Shown here piece after piece: positions 21,018 to 30,565 of a DNA stretch of 64,000 nt (positions are counted from its first letter, which is position 1; every line of letters begins with the position of its first letter). Under the pieces are notes generated by a model that had not been told where the DNA came from, made no database searches, and saw nothing but the letters and a program-made list of their open reading frames with translations. The position numbers were made by a program, and so were the translations under genes. This DNA is from Stigmatella ashevillena (GTDB lineage Bacteria > Myxococcota > Myxococcia > Myxococcales > Myxococcaceae): NCBI RefSeq assembly GCF_028368975.1, contig NZ_JAQNDM010000002.1, forward strand, positions 2,614,007 through 2,678,006. Direction: 5' to 3'.

Positions 21018-22315
21018 CACGCACGCTCCAGGATCACCGCGGCCCCGAGGCCACCAGCAGCACACACGGTGCACAGCACCGTGTTCTTGTTCCGACGCTT
21101 CAGCTCATGAAGGGCCTGGGTGACGATTCGCGCTCCCGTCGCCCCAAAGGGGTGGCCCAAGGCAATGGAGCCACCATTCACGTTGACCCGCTCTCGATCC
21201 ACCTCCCCGACCGGTCCGCTCCACCCGGCCTTCTTGGCGAAGGCGGGCGAGGCGAGCGCCTGGATGTTGCTGGCCACCTGGGCTGCGAACGCCTCGTGCA
21301 TCTCCACCAGATCGATGTCCGCCAGCGTCATGCCCGCGCGCTTGAGCGCCACGGGCACCGCATAGGCGGGCCCTTGCAAGAGCTGGTCGCCAGGATCCGT
21401 GGCGGCATAGGCGTGCGATCGCAGGTAACCGATGGGCTCGTACCCCAACGCCCGGGCCTTCTCCTCACTCATCAGCAACAAAGCGGCGGCCCCATCCGTG
21501 AGCGGAGAGGCATTGCCTGCGGTGATGCTGCCGTACTTCCGGTCGAACACCGGCTTGAGCTGGCCGAGCGCCTCCAGGCTGGTATCCCCCCGGACGATGT
21601 TGTCCTTGGCCGCCACGTCCTCGTAACGGGGCGGGATGACAACGTGCATCACCTCGCTGTCGAAGCGGCCCTCCTGCCAGGCGCGGGCGGCGTTCTGATG
21701 AGAGGCATAGGCGATGCGATCCTGTTCCTCCCTCGAGATGCCATTCTCCTTGGCCATCTTCTCCGCGCTCTCGCCCATGGTCATGCCGGTGGAATACTCG
21801 GCAATGGCGGGAGGGACCGGCAGCAGATCCTTCCCGTGGAGCTTCTGGAAGGGCTTGAGCTTCTCGGGGAGGCTCTTGGCCTTGGAGGACGCCACCAGCG
21901 CATGCGCTAGAGGCCGACTGGTGAAGATGGGCGCGTCCGACATGGACTCGGTTCCACCCGCGATGATGACCTCTGCTTCGCCCACTGCGATGGCGTTGGC
22001 GGCCGTCGTCATGGACTGGATGGAGGTGGCGCACGCGCGCGCCACGGTGAAGGCTTCGATCTTGCGAGGCAGCCCCGCGGCGATGACCACCTCCCGCGCA
22101 ATGGAAGGAGCCGTCAGCGTGGGAATGACCTGGCCGAAGACCACCTGGTTGATTTCATTCGGATCGATGTCCGCCCGCTGCACCAACTCCTGGACCACCG
22201 CCTTGCCCAGATCCAGCGCGGTGAGTCCGGAGAAGACGCTCCCCGCCTTCACGAACGGGGTCCGCAAGCCGCGGACAATGGCCACCCGTGGGTGGCCGTT
22301 TCTCTCACGTGCCAT
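21017..22315 (-). CDS. fadI: Acetyl-CoA C-acyltransferase (3-ketoacyl-CoA thiolase)
   Basis: 432 aa from the second ATG (22315); ATG 22324 would add three residues. Active-site cysteine in [10 protein letters not shown], then [31 protein letters not shown] (catalytic His) and the C-terminal [12 protein letters not shown] with the second catalytic Cys. It cleaves 3-ketoacyl-CoA with CoA in beta-oxidation. The length and pairing with a FadJ-type alpha subunit point to FadI rather than FadA. Forms an operon with fadJ. Confidence 0.95.
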
Positions 22316-22452
22316 GTGCCTCACCCTCCGACTGCGAGTGAGGTGCTTCTAACGGCCTCTTTCGCGGTGCGTCAACGAAAGATTGACTCGAAAATCAACC
22401 GTCGAGCACCTCCGAATACCCACATGGTAGGGGGGCGGGCGGACAGGCAGCG

Positions 22453-23499
22453 TCAGGGGGCCAACGTGCCCTGACGGAGTGCGGCGCCATGGCGGTGCAC
22501 GGACTCGACCAGGAACTTCGCGGCCTCGGGGTCCGTGGGGGGAAGGATGCCGTGGCCCAGATTGAAGATGTGCCCCACGGGTCCGGCCCGCTTCAGGATG
22601 TCCACCACCCTGCCCTCCAGTTCCTCCCGCGGCAGAAAGAGGTGCAGCGGGTCCAGGTTGCCCTGCACCGCCACGTCCTGGCCCAGGATGCGCCGCCCGT
22701 CGTCCGCAGGGATGCGCCAATCCAGACCGATGACATCCGCGCCCGTCCGCTTGAGCAGCGGCAGGTGGGTGGACATGCCCGTCCCGAAAACGATGACGGG
22801 AACACCCGCGGCCTGCAGCTCTTTCACCATGCGCGTGAGGTAGGGAAGACTGAAGCGCTCGAAGTCGTACGGGGACAGCTCCCCGCCCCACGAGTCGAAA
22901 ATCTGGACGATGCTCGCCCCCGCCTCCACCTGCATCTTCAGGTACGGGATGAGCGTGTCGGTGAGCTTCTGGAAGAACGCATGCGCCAGCTTCGGCTGCT
23001 CGAAGAGCAGGCGCTTGATGAGGATGTAGCTCTTGGAGCCGCCGCCCTCGACCATGTAGGCCGCCAGGGTGAAGGGCGCCCCCGCGAAGCCGATGACGGG
23101 TACCGAATCATTCAGGGCCTTGCGCGTCCGGCGGATGGCTTCGGCAACAAACCCGGTCCCTTCCACGGGGTCCGGCACCGCGAGCCGCTCGATGTCCGCG
23201 GCCGTGCGCACGGGCTGGGGGAAGTGGGGGCCCTTGTCCCCCAGTTCCAGGACAATGCCCATCGCCTCCACGGGGATGAGGATGTCCGAGAAGATGATGG
23301 CCGCGTCCACCCCGAGGCGGGTCACCGGCTGCACGGTGACCTCGGCAGCGAGATCCGGATGCTTGCACAGGTCGAGGAACGCGATGTTGCCGCGAATGGC
23401 CCGGTACTCCGGCAGGTAGCGGCCCGCCTGGCGCATGAGCCACACCGGGGTGGTGTCGGTGGGCTGCCGGCGAGCGGCCTTCAACAATCTGTCATTCAT
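22453..23499 (-). CDS. hemE: Uroporphyrinogen decarboxylase
   Basis: 348 aa from ATG 23499; the frame extends 26 codons upstream, but the family begins at this Met (MNDRLLKAARRQ) and an AGAGGG site lies about 8 nt before it. The N-terminal signature WLMRQAGRYLPEYR and GFAGAPFTLAAYMVEGGGS, plus DSWGGELSP and NLGHGILPPTDP, are all intact. It removes the four acetate carboxyls of uroporphyrinogen III to give coproporphyrinogen III in haem synthesis. No other hem gene is next to it. Confidence 0.97.
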   Translation of the reverse strand: MNDRLLKAARRQPTDTTPVWLMRQAGRYLPEYRAIRGNIAFLDLCKHPDLAAEVTVQPVTRLGVDAAIIFSDILIPVEAMGIVLELGDKGPHFPQPVRTAADIERLAVPDPVEGTGFVAEAIRRTRKALNDSVPVIGFAGAPFTLAAYMVEGGGSKSYILIKRLLFEQPKLAHAFFQKLTDTLIPYLKMQVEAGASIVQIFDSWGGELSPYDFERFSLPYLTRMVKELQAAGVPVIVFGTGMSTHLPLLKRTGADVIGLDWRIPADDGRRILGQDVAVQGNLDPLHLFLPREELEGRVVDILKRAGPVGHIFNLGHGILPPTDPEAAKFLVESVHRHGAALRQGTLAP

Positions 23500-23598
23500 G
23501 GAGGTGCCCTCTGGCGCCACCGGGCGCCGTGCCCTCGGCCATACCGGACTTCGGCGCGGAAGTCCTGCCCCTCTCACGCATCTCCCCTCAAATGACGA

Positions 23599-23632
23599 GG
23601 GCCGGACCCGCTGCCAGGAGCGGCTCCGGCCC
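23599..23632. terminator. Hairpin between the GH13 gene and hemE
   Basis: An inverted repeat with outer arms GGGCCGGA/TCCGGCCC and inner arms CCGCT/AGCGG, one C-C mismatch and a 6-nt loop, placed 28 bp after the stop of the minus-strand isoamylase gene. No clear T-run follows on the minus strand. It probably ends transcription of that gene before hemE. Confidence 0.5.
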
Positions 23633-23659
23633 TGGGGGCATTGCGAAGCGAGGGCGCTC

Positions 23660-26065
23660 TTACTTGGCGATCAGCAGCAACACGCCCCGGCCGCACACGC
23701 CATAGGAGTACCCCTCCCCGCCGAGCATCGTCTCGGAGCCAGGGGCCACCGCACTAACGCCACTTGTCTCCGCCCAGGGGCAGGTATCTGCCACCCGGTA
23801 CCAGTTCTTCCCGTTTCCAGGCCACGGCAAGTTGAAGTTCACGCTGCCTGACCAACCGTTGTAGGCAACATAGATGGCGCTGGCCGGATCACTGAACTCG
23901 GTCCCATCGATGCGAAAGGCGATGGCGTGGTTGCCGCCGTTGTCGAAGTAGCTCGCATCGGCCACGTACCCATCGGGCTTGAACCACCGGTGCTGCTCCA
24001 TCACGTTTCCGTTGGTGTCCGAGCCCACATAGAAGCTCGCGGGCCGCAGCGCCGGGTGCGCCTTGCGGAACGCGATGAGCCGCTGGGCGAACGTCTTGAA
24101 CGCCGTCTGGTCGGCGGACAGGGCGTAGTTCAGCCAGTTCTTGTCCGAATCCAGGTTGTAGGCGTTGTTGTTGCACGCTTGGCTGCGCAGGAACTCATCC
24201 CCACCGTTGAACATGGGCACGCCCGCACTGAGCATCAGGAAGGCGAAACCATTGCGTGCGGCCTTGCGCTGATCGGCGGCGATGCCACCCTGGTCCCAGC
24301 TGTGGTTGTTGTCATCGCCACCGTCCGAGGGCCCGTAGGGCCACGACTGGTTGTTGTTCTTGCTGTTGCAGGAGTAGAGGTCCTTCAGCGTGAACCCATC
24401 GTGCGCCACCATGAAGTTGACGGAGTGGTACGGCTTGCGGGCATCCCCGTTCCCCTCGCCGTACAGGTCCGCCGAGCCCGTGAAGCGGGTGGCGAGCTGA
24501 CCGGGCGTGACGGTCTCCCCGCCGAGCTGGTTCTGGTCCTTGCGGAACGTGTCACGGAAGATGCCGTTCCACTCGGCCCATCCGGCGGGGAAGTTCCCCA
24601 CCTGATACGAGTTGCCCCCAATGGCCCAGGGCTCGGCAATGAAGTCCGTGCCCGCGCCGCCACTGCCCGGCCGGGGACCCAGGTCCCGGGTGATGCGGTT
24701 GAGCGCCGTGTTGCTGTTGTCCCGCACGTAGTTGAACCCCCCATGCTCCTGGGCATTGCCGAGCACCGAGGCCAGATCGAACCGGAAGCCATCCACGCCC
24801 AGCGTGTCCTTCCAGTAGGCCAGCGAGTGGATGATCAGGTCCTGCGCCTTCGCGTTGTAGGTGTTGTAGTTGCCTCCGACGCCGGTGTTGTCCCAGTTGA
24901 ACTGCTTGTCGCCGGTCAGGCTGTAGTAGGTGGCGTTGTCGAGCCCCCGGAAGGACATAACGTTGTAGGTGCTGGAGTCGCCCGCCTTCCAGGCACCGCC
25001 CTCACCCGTGTGGTTGTAGACCACGTCGACGAAGACCTTGATGCCGTTGTCGTGGAAGGCCTTGACCATCTCCTTGAACTCGCGCGTGGGGCCGCCCGCC
25101 TTGGTGTCGTAGGCGTAGCGCCGGTCCGGCGCAAAGTAGTTGAGGGTCATGTAGCCCCAGTAGTTGTCCCCCGCGGTGCTCGCCACGTTGTCGTTGGCGT
25201 CGTTATCCGTCTCCTGGAGGGGCAAGAACTCCACGGCGGTGACGCCCAGCGCCGCGAGCGCGGGAGCCTTCAGCCCAGCGCCTTTGTAGGTGCCACGGTA
25301 GGCCGCGGGGATGCTCGCATCATTGCGCGTGAGACCGCGCACCTGGACCTCGTAGATGACATCGTCCTTGAAGGCCCGAGTGGGCCGGGTCCCAATGGAC
25401 TGGCTGTCCCCTGCCAGGACGATCCCCTTGGGCACCCGGGGGCCGCTGTCGATGTTGCGGGTCCCCGGACCGGAGGCGAACACCGACCCATCCGTGCTCA
25501 GAGGGCCGGAGGGATCGTGGCTGATCTCCAGCGCGTACGGATCAAACAGGACCTTGTTGGGGTTGAATCGGTTGCCGTCCGCGTCGACATCCGCGATGAA
25601 GCCCGCTGCGGATCCTTTGGTCCAGGCCGTGCTGAAAGGCCAATTCTTCCCCCAGGCGCGGTACCCGTAATACACGGGGCCCGTAACCTTGTAGGTATTC
25701 TGGAGAGTCGCCACGGAGACCGTCTTCGACCAGAGGCCCGAGTCCGGGACGGTGGTCATTTCGTAGCTCACCACCTCCGGGGCGCCGTACGCCGTGGCGT
25801 AGATGTACAGATCGATGCGCGTGGCGTTCTTCGAATAGACCTGGAAGGAGATATTGCTCTTCGAGGCGTCGTACCGGGCGCCCAGCGTCCAGCTCACCGC
25901 CTGTTGCTCCTGAACCCCGAGGCCCGGGGGACCTTCCTCCAACAGGGCGGCGGCAGGGTCCGAAGCGCCGCAGGCAGTCAGGGCAACCCCAAGGCTGGCC
26001 CCAAGCAAGGGCCGCCACAGCCGGGCGCGCCACGCCCTGCCAAGGTTTCTGATGGACGTCATCAT
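23660..26065 (-). CDS. Secreted isoamylase/glycogen-debranching GH13 lipoprotein
   Basis: 801 aa from the first ATG of a tandem pair at 26065/26062. Type II signal with lipobox LTAC near residue 30. An N-terminal CBM48-like domain (SWTLGARYDASKSNISFQVY) precedes the GH13 barrel. Barrel motifs: FVDVVYNHTGEG (region I), DGFRFDLASV (nucleophile Asp), FIAEPWAIGG (acid/base Glu) and VNFMVAHDGFTL (third Asp). The overall pattern is that of Pseudomonas-type isoamylase, which hydrolyses alpha-1,6 branches of glycogen and amylopectin outside the cytoplasm. The C-terminal beta domain is complete. Confidence 0.93.
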   Translation of the reverse strand: MMTSIRNLGRAWRARLWRPLLGASLGVALTACGASDPAAALLEEGPPGLGVQEQQAVSWTLGARYDASKSNISFQVYSKNATRIDLYIYATAYGAPEVVSYEMTTVPDSGLWSKTVSVATLQNTYKVTGPVYYGYRAWGKNWPFSTAWTKGSAAGFIADVDADGNRFNPNKVLFDPYALEISHDPSGPLSTDGSVFASGPGTRNIDSGPRVPKGIVLAGDSQSIGTRPTRAFKDDVIYEVQVRGLTRNDASIPAAYRGTYKGAGLKAPALAALGVTAVEFLPLQETDNDANDNVASTAGDNYWGYMTLNYFAPDRRYAYDTKAGGPTREFKEMVKAFHDNGIKVFVDVVYNHTGEGGAWKAGDSSTYNVMSFRGLDNATYYSLTGDKQFNWDNTGVGGNYNTYNAKAQDLIIHSLAYWKDTLGVDGFRFDLASVLGNAQEHGGFNYVRDNSNTALNRITRDLGPRPGSGGAGTDFIAEPWAIGGNSYQVGNFPAGWAEWNGIFRDTFRKDQNQLGGETVTPGQLATRFTGSADLYGEGNGDARKPYHSVNFMVAHDGFTLKDLYSCNSKNNNQSWPYGPSDGGDDNNHSWDQGGIAADQRKAARNGFAFLMLSAGVPMFNGGDEFLRSQACNNNAYNLDSDKNWLNYALSADQTAFKTFAQRLIAFRKAHPALRPASFYVGSDTNGNVMEQHRWFKPDGYVADASYFDNGGNHAIAFRIDGTEFSDPASAIYVAYNGWSGSVNFNLPWPGNGKNWYRVADTCPWAETSGVSAVAPGSETMLGGEGYSYGVCGRGVLLLIAK

Positions 26066-26277
26066 GATGGGTACAACTCCCGGCGCGGTTGCGATGAGCG
26101 CTACACTGGGCCCGCGCTCGCCCGTACTGCAACCTTCCACCACTGCTTGAGCAGCCGAGTCAACGCACCCCTGCCCAGAGGGGAGAATTGACGCAGGGCG
26201 GTGGACCACCACTGGACAGCCCCCGGCGCGACGCGACGCAACGCGAAGGGAATGATCAAATCGGCAGAAACGTATGC

Positions 26278-26306
26278 TTGACACAGGGGGAGGTGGCCGA
26301 TACAAG
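26278..26306 (+). promoter_or_regulatory. Sigma-70-type promoter for the tRNA pair
   Basis: TTGACA at 26278-26283, a 17-bp spacer and TACAAG at 26301-26306 (four of six matches to TATAAT). The predicted start is about 20 nt before tRNA-Val. Confidence 0.6.
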
Positions 26307-26333
26307 GCCGCCCATCGACGCGGCGGTTGCCAA

Positions 26334-26405
26334 GGGCGGATAGCTCAGCGGTAGAGCGTCGCCCTTACAAGGCGAGGGTCACAGGTTCGATCCCTGTTCC
26401 GCCCA
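26334..26405 (+). tRNA. tRNA-Val (anticodon UAC)
   Basis: 72 nt. Acceptor stem GGGCGGA pairs with TCCGCCC, then discriminator A. The anticodon stem TCGCC/GGCGA holds the loop CTTACAA (anticodon TAC). The T arm ACAGGTTCGATCCCTGT is normal. CCA is not encoded. Confidence 0.95.
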
Positions 26406-26412
26406 AAGTTGT

Positions 26413-26489
<77 letters not shown>

Positions 26490-26493
26490 AAAA

Positions 26494-26540
26494 GAAGGGC
26501 CTGGAATCGAGAGGGAAACCTCAAAGATTCCAGGCCCTTC
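26494..26540 (+). terminator. Rho-independent terminator after the tRNA pair
   Basis: A perfect 15-bp inverted repeat (GAAGGGCCTGGAATC and its complement) with a 17-nt loop, followed at once by GCCTTTTCC. It begins 4 nt after the CCA of tRNA-Asp. Confidence 0.85.
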
Positions 26541-26565
26541 GCCTTTTCCGCTGGAGCCATCGTCC

Positions 26566-26925
26566 ATGGCAGAACGAGCCTCGACGGTCGACGCGTACAT
26601 CGCGGCGTTCCCGCCCGACGTCCAGGAGCTCCTCAAGCGGGTGCGGCGCGCCATCGGCGACGCCGTCCCCGGCGGCGAAGAGAAGATTCGCTACGGGATG
26701 CCCGCCGTGATGCTCGGTGGCCGCTACGCACTGCACTTCGCGGGCTGGAAGAAACACCTCGGGCTCTACCCGGTGCCGACGCTCGACGACGACCTCGAGC
26801 GGGAGATTGCTCCCTACCGGGCAGCGAAGGACTCGGTGAACTTCCCTTACACGAAGCCGATCCCGTACGACCTTATCGAGCGAGTTGCGCGGTGCCTTGT
26901 CGCGCGGCGGCAGTCAGCGTCCTGA
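26566..26925 (+). CDS. DUF1801 / YdhG-type small protein
   Basis: 119 aa from ATG 26566. It matches the DUF1801 (YdhG/YyaA-like) fold: VDAYIAAFPPDVQELLKRVRRAI, then EEKIRYGMPAVM, YALHFAGWKKHLGLYP and the C-terminal VNFPYTKPIPYDLIERV. The biochemical role of this family is not established. The gene follows the tRNA terminator and converges with a small lipoprotein gene, 2 bp apart. Confidence 0.88.
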   Translation: MAERASTVDAYIAAFPPDVQELLKRVRRAIGDAVPGGEEKIRYGMPAVMLGGRYALHFAGWKKHLGLYPVPTLDDDLEREIAPYRAAKDSVNFPYTKPIPYDLIERVARCLVARRQSAS

Positions 26926-26927
26926 GC

Positions 26928-27176
26928 TCAGTCGCACACCACGTCGGGACATCCACCGCCCAAAGGCGCGCAGATGCCACAGCCCGCGTTGCAGCAGAAC
27001 GACCCCTTGGCACAGTAGTTCGTGCCACACGGGCCGCCCCCTGCGATGGACTCATTGCCTGACGCCTGAGGGGCCAGCGCCGAAGGCTGCTCGCTCATGG
27101 ACTCCTCCTCCAGCACGGGGCCCCCGCAGGCACTCACCAGAACCAGCAACGACCCCCACAGCATCTGCATCCTCAT
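26928..27176 (-). CDS. Small cysteine-rich lipoprotein
   Basis: 82 aa. A type II signal peptide with lipobox VSAC (C17) is followed by an acidic linker and a C-terminal segment with eight cysteines in about 35 residues, including CC and CGIC spacing. Such short secreted cysteine-rich lipoproteins are common in myxobacteria and have no known function. Probably surface anchored and disulphide bonded. Confidence 0.75.
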   Translation of the reverse strand: MRMQMLWGSLLVLVSACGGPVLEEESMSEQPSALAPQASGNESIAGGGPCGTNYCAKGSFCCNAGCGICAPLGGGCPDVVCD

Positions 27177-27292
27177 GACAGATCCACTCCTCGTTCCAGG
27201 GAATGGTCATCCTAGTAAGGACCGACAAAGCCGACAATGCTGGGGAGGGGCATGAGCAACCCGAGCCGTTGATGGGAAACGTCTTCGACCTC

Positions 27293-29005
27293 TCAGTGCC
27301 CCGATGCGCCAGCGGCACCAATGCCCGTTTCCGACCGCACCTCCTGGGCCAGGTAACCTTCCCTGTCCAGAGCGGCTCGCGGACTCTTATCCAGAACCGA
27401 GACAATCCAGATGACAAAGAAAGCCAATGGCATGGAGAAAAGTGCTGGGGACGTGTAAGGGAAGAGCGCACTTCCAACAGGGTGCCCAAGCGTGGCCTCC
27501 CAGACGGAAGGCGACAGCACGGTCAATACAAACGCCGAGATAAGGCCGGCAAACCCGCCAAGAAAAGCCCCTCGCGTGGTGCAGTCCTTCCACAGCAGAG
27601 ACATGATCAGTGCTGGAAAATTCGCCGATGCCGCAATGGCGAACGCCAGGGAAACCATGAAAGCAATATTCTGCTTCTCAAAAAGAATCCCCAAGAGAAC
27701 TGCCACGATGCCCAACATGACAGTCGTGACACGTGAAACCTTGAGCTCCGAGCCGGGCTCCGGCTTGCCCTTCTTTATCACGGTCGAATAGATGTCATGA
27801 GAAACAGCGGAGGCTCCGGACAGGGTCAGCCCTGAAACCACTGCCAGAATCGTGGCGAAAGCCACCGCTGAGATGAATCCCAGGAAGGCATTCCCTCCGA
27901 CCGCCGTGGCCAGATGCACGGCCGCCATGTTGCCACCGCCCAAAAGAGTTCCGTTCGCGTCCAAGAAAGCCGGATTATTGGAAACCAACACGATGGCGCC
28001 AAATCCAATGATAAAGGTCAGGATGTAAAAATATCCAATCCACGTCGTGGCCCAGAGCACGGACTTCCTGGCCTCTTTGGCGTCTGGCACGGTGAAAAAC
28101 CGCATGAGGATGTGCGGCAGTCCCGCCGTGCCAAACATCAAGGCCATACCGAAGGAGATGGTGGAGATGGGATTGCTGACGAACTTTCCAGGGGCCATGA
28201 TGGAGTGGCCCTGCCGAGCAGCCTCCTCCAGTGGCTTCCCTGTCGTCACCGCCAGATCTGTCTTGATGCGGACGGCTTCGGCAAAAAGGTTTCCTGGCGA
28301 AAAGCCGTAGTTGTACAAAACCATGAACGCCATGAAGGAGGCTCCCGCCAGAAGAAGGCAGGCCTTGATGATTTGCACCCAAGTGGTCGCGGTCATTCCA
28401 CCAAAAAGGACGTAAACCATCATCAAGACACCCACAATGACAACCGCAATCTCGTATTCAAGGCCAAAGAGAAGTTTGATCAGCTGCCCCGCTCCAACCA
28501 TTTGCGCGATCAGATAGAAGGCGACGACCACCAAGGTCCCCGACGCCGCCAGTGACCGCGTAGGAGCTTGTTTGAAGCGGTAAGCCACCACGTCAGCGAA
28601 GGTAAACTTCCCCAGGTTCCGGAGACGCTCCGCCATCAAGAAGGTCAAGATCGGCCATCCCACCAAAAAGCCGATGGAATAGATCAATCCGTCATAACCG
28701 CTGGTCATGACGGCAGCCGAAATTCCCAGGAACGAAGCAGCGGACATGAAGTCCCCCGCGATCGCCAGTCCGTTCTGGAAGCCGGTGATGCCGCCACCCG
28801 CAGTATAGAAGTCCGCAGCCGACTTTGTCCGTTGCGAAGCCCACTTCGTGATCCACAAAGTTCCCGCCACGAAGAGCGCGAACATCGCAATGGCGGTCCA
28901 GTTGGTCGGCTGCTTCTCCAACTGCCCCAGGTCCCCCCCCGCCGCAAACGCGGAGCTCGCGGTGAACAGAAGAAGGAGTCCCGTGAGAAGAGAGTGAATG
29001 GACAT
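27293..29005 (-). CDS. actP: Cation/acetate symporter (SSS family)
   Basis: 570 aa. An N-terminal signal-like segment ending SSAFAAGG is typical of ActP, then about 13 membrane helices. Signatures: [56 protein letters not shown]. It imports acetate and related short acids with Na+. It overlaps the yjcH start gene by one base (TAATG). The two genes are visibly more AT-rich and use more A/T-ending codons than their neighbours, which fits acquisition by transfer. Confidence 0.95.
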   Translation of the reverse strand: MSIHSLLTGLLLLFTASSAFAAGGDLGQLEKQPTNWTAIAMFALFVAGTLWITKWASQRTKSAADFYTAGGGITGFQNGLAIAGDFMSAASFLGISAAVMTSGYDGLIYSIGFLVGWPILTFLMAERLRNLGKFTFADVVAYRFKQAPTRSLAASGTLVVVAFYLIAQMVGAGQLIKLLFGLEYEIAVVIVGVLMMVYVLFGGMTATTWVQIIKACLLLAGASFMAFMVLYNYGFSPGNLFAEAVRIKTDLAVTTGKPLEEAARQGHSIMAPGKFVSNPISTISFGMALMFGTAGLPHILMRFFTVPDAKEARKSVLWATTWIGYFYILTFIIGFGAIVLVSNNPAFLDANGTLLGGGNMAAVHLATAVGGNAFLGFISAVAFATILAVVSGLTLSGASAVSHDIYSTVIKKGKPEPGSELKVSRVTTVMLGIVAVLLGILFEKQNIAFMVSLAFAIAASANFPALIMSLLWKDCTTRGAFLGGFAGLISAFVLTVLSPSVWEATLGHPVGSALFPYTSPALFSMPLAFFVIWIVSVLDKSPRAALDREGYLAQEVRSETGIGAAGASGH

Positions 29006-29310
29006 TACTTGGCCTCCTTCACGATTTCCTCATTCAGCCGGTCGAACTCGGAGTTCGCGCGGCGAACATATACGCCCGTGATGAGAATCGTAAAAACAAT
29101 GACGCCCAAGCCAATCGGGATGCTCAGGGTCGTCACACCTTCCCCCATCGGCCGGGCCAGAAACTCTTTATTGAACGCCACCAGACAGATATATCCGTAA
29201 TACACAATCAACATCACGATGGTCAGACTCCATCCCAAAGTCGATCTCTTCTTGACCAATTCTTGATATTTGGGGCTTCTCGCAATCTCTTGCGCTTTCG
29301 CCGGAATCAT
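29005..29310 (-). CDS. yjcH: DUF485 membrane protein, ActP partner
   Basis: 101 aa from the ATG at 29310 ([15 protein letters not shown]), the family start; the frame continues 14 codons upstream. Two membrane helices (about 25-45 and 60-83) flank a short loop, as in YjcH. YjcH is always found with ActP, and its exact role in acetate transport is not settled. One-base overlap with actP downstream. Confidence 0.9.
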   Translation of the reverse strand: MIPAKAQEIARSPKYQELVKKRSTLGWSLTIVMLIVYYGYICLVAFNKEFLARPMGEGVTTLSIPIGLGVIVFTILITGVYVRRANSEFDRLNEEIVKEAK

Positions 29311-29715
29311 GAGCCACCTCACCCTTTGTTGTCTTAGGCCACATTGGAGCACGCGCTCTAGCCCTAAACAAGTGCTTTTGCTCCACGCGGGTGCTGCGCC
29401 AGAGACACGCTGAGTGCTACCTGGCGGGTTGCCCCCTCATGAGACGCCACGAGAGATGAATGACACTCCTGAGAGCACTTCGCAAAGCCCCTGAGGAAGC
29501 CGCTTCCTTCGCCCGCGCCAGGGGTGACACCCACGCCGCGCCAACGAGGTGACTGCTTCCATGACTCCTCGCGTTATGCCTGAGTGACCACCGAAGAGAA
29601 GCCACGGCATGCTCTTGGAGCCGATCAGGAGGGCCTCCTCATTTTTGTCGTTCTTGGCTCTTTCGCGGTGCCTTCGAGGGTCTATTCTCCTGCCCAATTT
29701 CATGGAGATCTACGA
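29311..29715. other. Divergent intergenic region, no gene seen
   Basis: About 405 bp between yjcH and the divergent PEP mutase-family gene. I see no RNA gene and no convincing coding sequence. It must carry both promoters; the ribosome-binding site GGAG at 29704 serves the plus-strand gene. Confidence 0.6.
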
Positions 29716-30549
29716 ATGAACCCATCCCTTCCCGATGCCAAGCGGTTCCGTGAGCTTCACGCCCCCGGCCAGGTGCTGGTCCTGCCCAATGTGTGGGATG
29801 CCATGAGCGCCCGATTGGTCGAGAGCCTCGGCGGTGCTGCGCTCGCCACCAGCAGCGCTGCGGTGGCCTGGGCCCACGGAGCGCCCGATGGTGAGCGCCT
29901 TGAGTTCGACCGGCTGCTGGCCTCGACCCGCGACATCGTCCGTGCCGTGAGAGTCCCTGTGAGCGTCGATTTCGAGCGAGGATACAATCAGAGTGCCGCG
30001 GACGTCGCGGATGCTGTATGCCGACTCGCTCAGGAAGGAGTGGTAGGAATCAACCTTGAGGACGGCGCTGAGCCCCCTGAAGTGCTCACCTCGAAATTGT
30101 CGGCATGCCGGGAAGCGTTTCAGCGGCAGGGCTTGGACGTGTTCCTGAACGCGCGCACCGATGTGATTCTGCGCCGCATGCTTTCGGGCCCCCAGGCCCT
30201 CGACGAGGTGATACGGCGCACGAAGCGCTACGCTGACGCAGGTTGCGATGGCATCTTCGTCCCTGGTCTCTCGGCGGCCGAAGATCTGGCTCGCGTTGTC
30301 AGCGAAGTCTCAGTCCCTCTCAATGTCTGGGCTGCACCAGCGTTGCCCCCGGTCGACCAACTCCGAGCCATGGGGGTACGCCGTGTGAGTGTGGGCCCTC
30401 GCCTCGCCCTGACCGCGCTCTCGGCAGCAAGGCGCGACGCGGAGCATCTGATGGCAGGGCACTGGGCACCTCCGCCAGGCGAAACTCCACTGACGTACCC
30501 CCAGGTCAATGGCTGGTTCACGCAGACGCCTACTCCCTCGAAAGAATAG
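29716..30549 (+). CDS. Isocitrate lyase/PEP mutase-family enzyme
   Basis: 277 aa from ATG 29716 with GGAG 8 nt upstream. TIM-barrel of the ICL/PEPM superfamily: LPNVWDAMSARLVESLGGAA at the N-terminus, SVDFERGY (metal-binding acidic residue, usually D.E.G), GINLEDGAEPP and FLNARTDV. The KKCGH lyase loop of isocitrate lyase is absent, so it is one of the oxaloacetate-decarboxylase or carboxyphosphonoenolpyruvate mutase-like members. The substrate cannot be assigned. Convergent with the next gene, with a 16-bp gap. Confidence 0.85.
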   Translation: MNPSLPDAKRFRELHAPGQVLVLPNVWDAMSARLVESLGGAALATSSAAVAWAHGAPDGERLEFDRLLASTRDIVRAVRVPVSVDFERGYNQSAADVADAVCRLAQEGVVGINLEDGAEPPEVLTSKLSACREAFQRQGLDVFLNARTDVILRRMLSGPQALDEVIRRTKRYADAGCDGIFVPGLSAAEDLARVVSEVSVPLNVWAAPALPPVDQLRAMGVRRVSVGPRLALTALSAARRDAEHLMAGHWAPPPGETPLTYPQVNGWFTQTPTPSKE

Positions 30550-30565
30550 GCATCTGCATGCACTG

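Noticed and set aside
23927-26191. 754-codon plus-strand frame opposite the isoamylase gene
   Set aside because: Antisense shadow in GC-rich DNA; no motif, and the minus strand encodes an intact GH13 enzyme.
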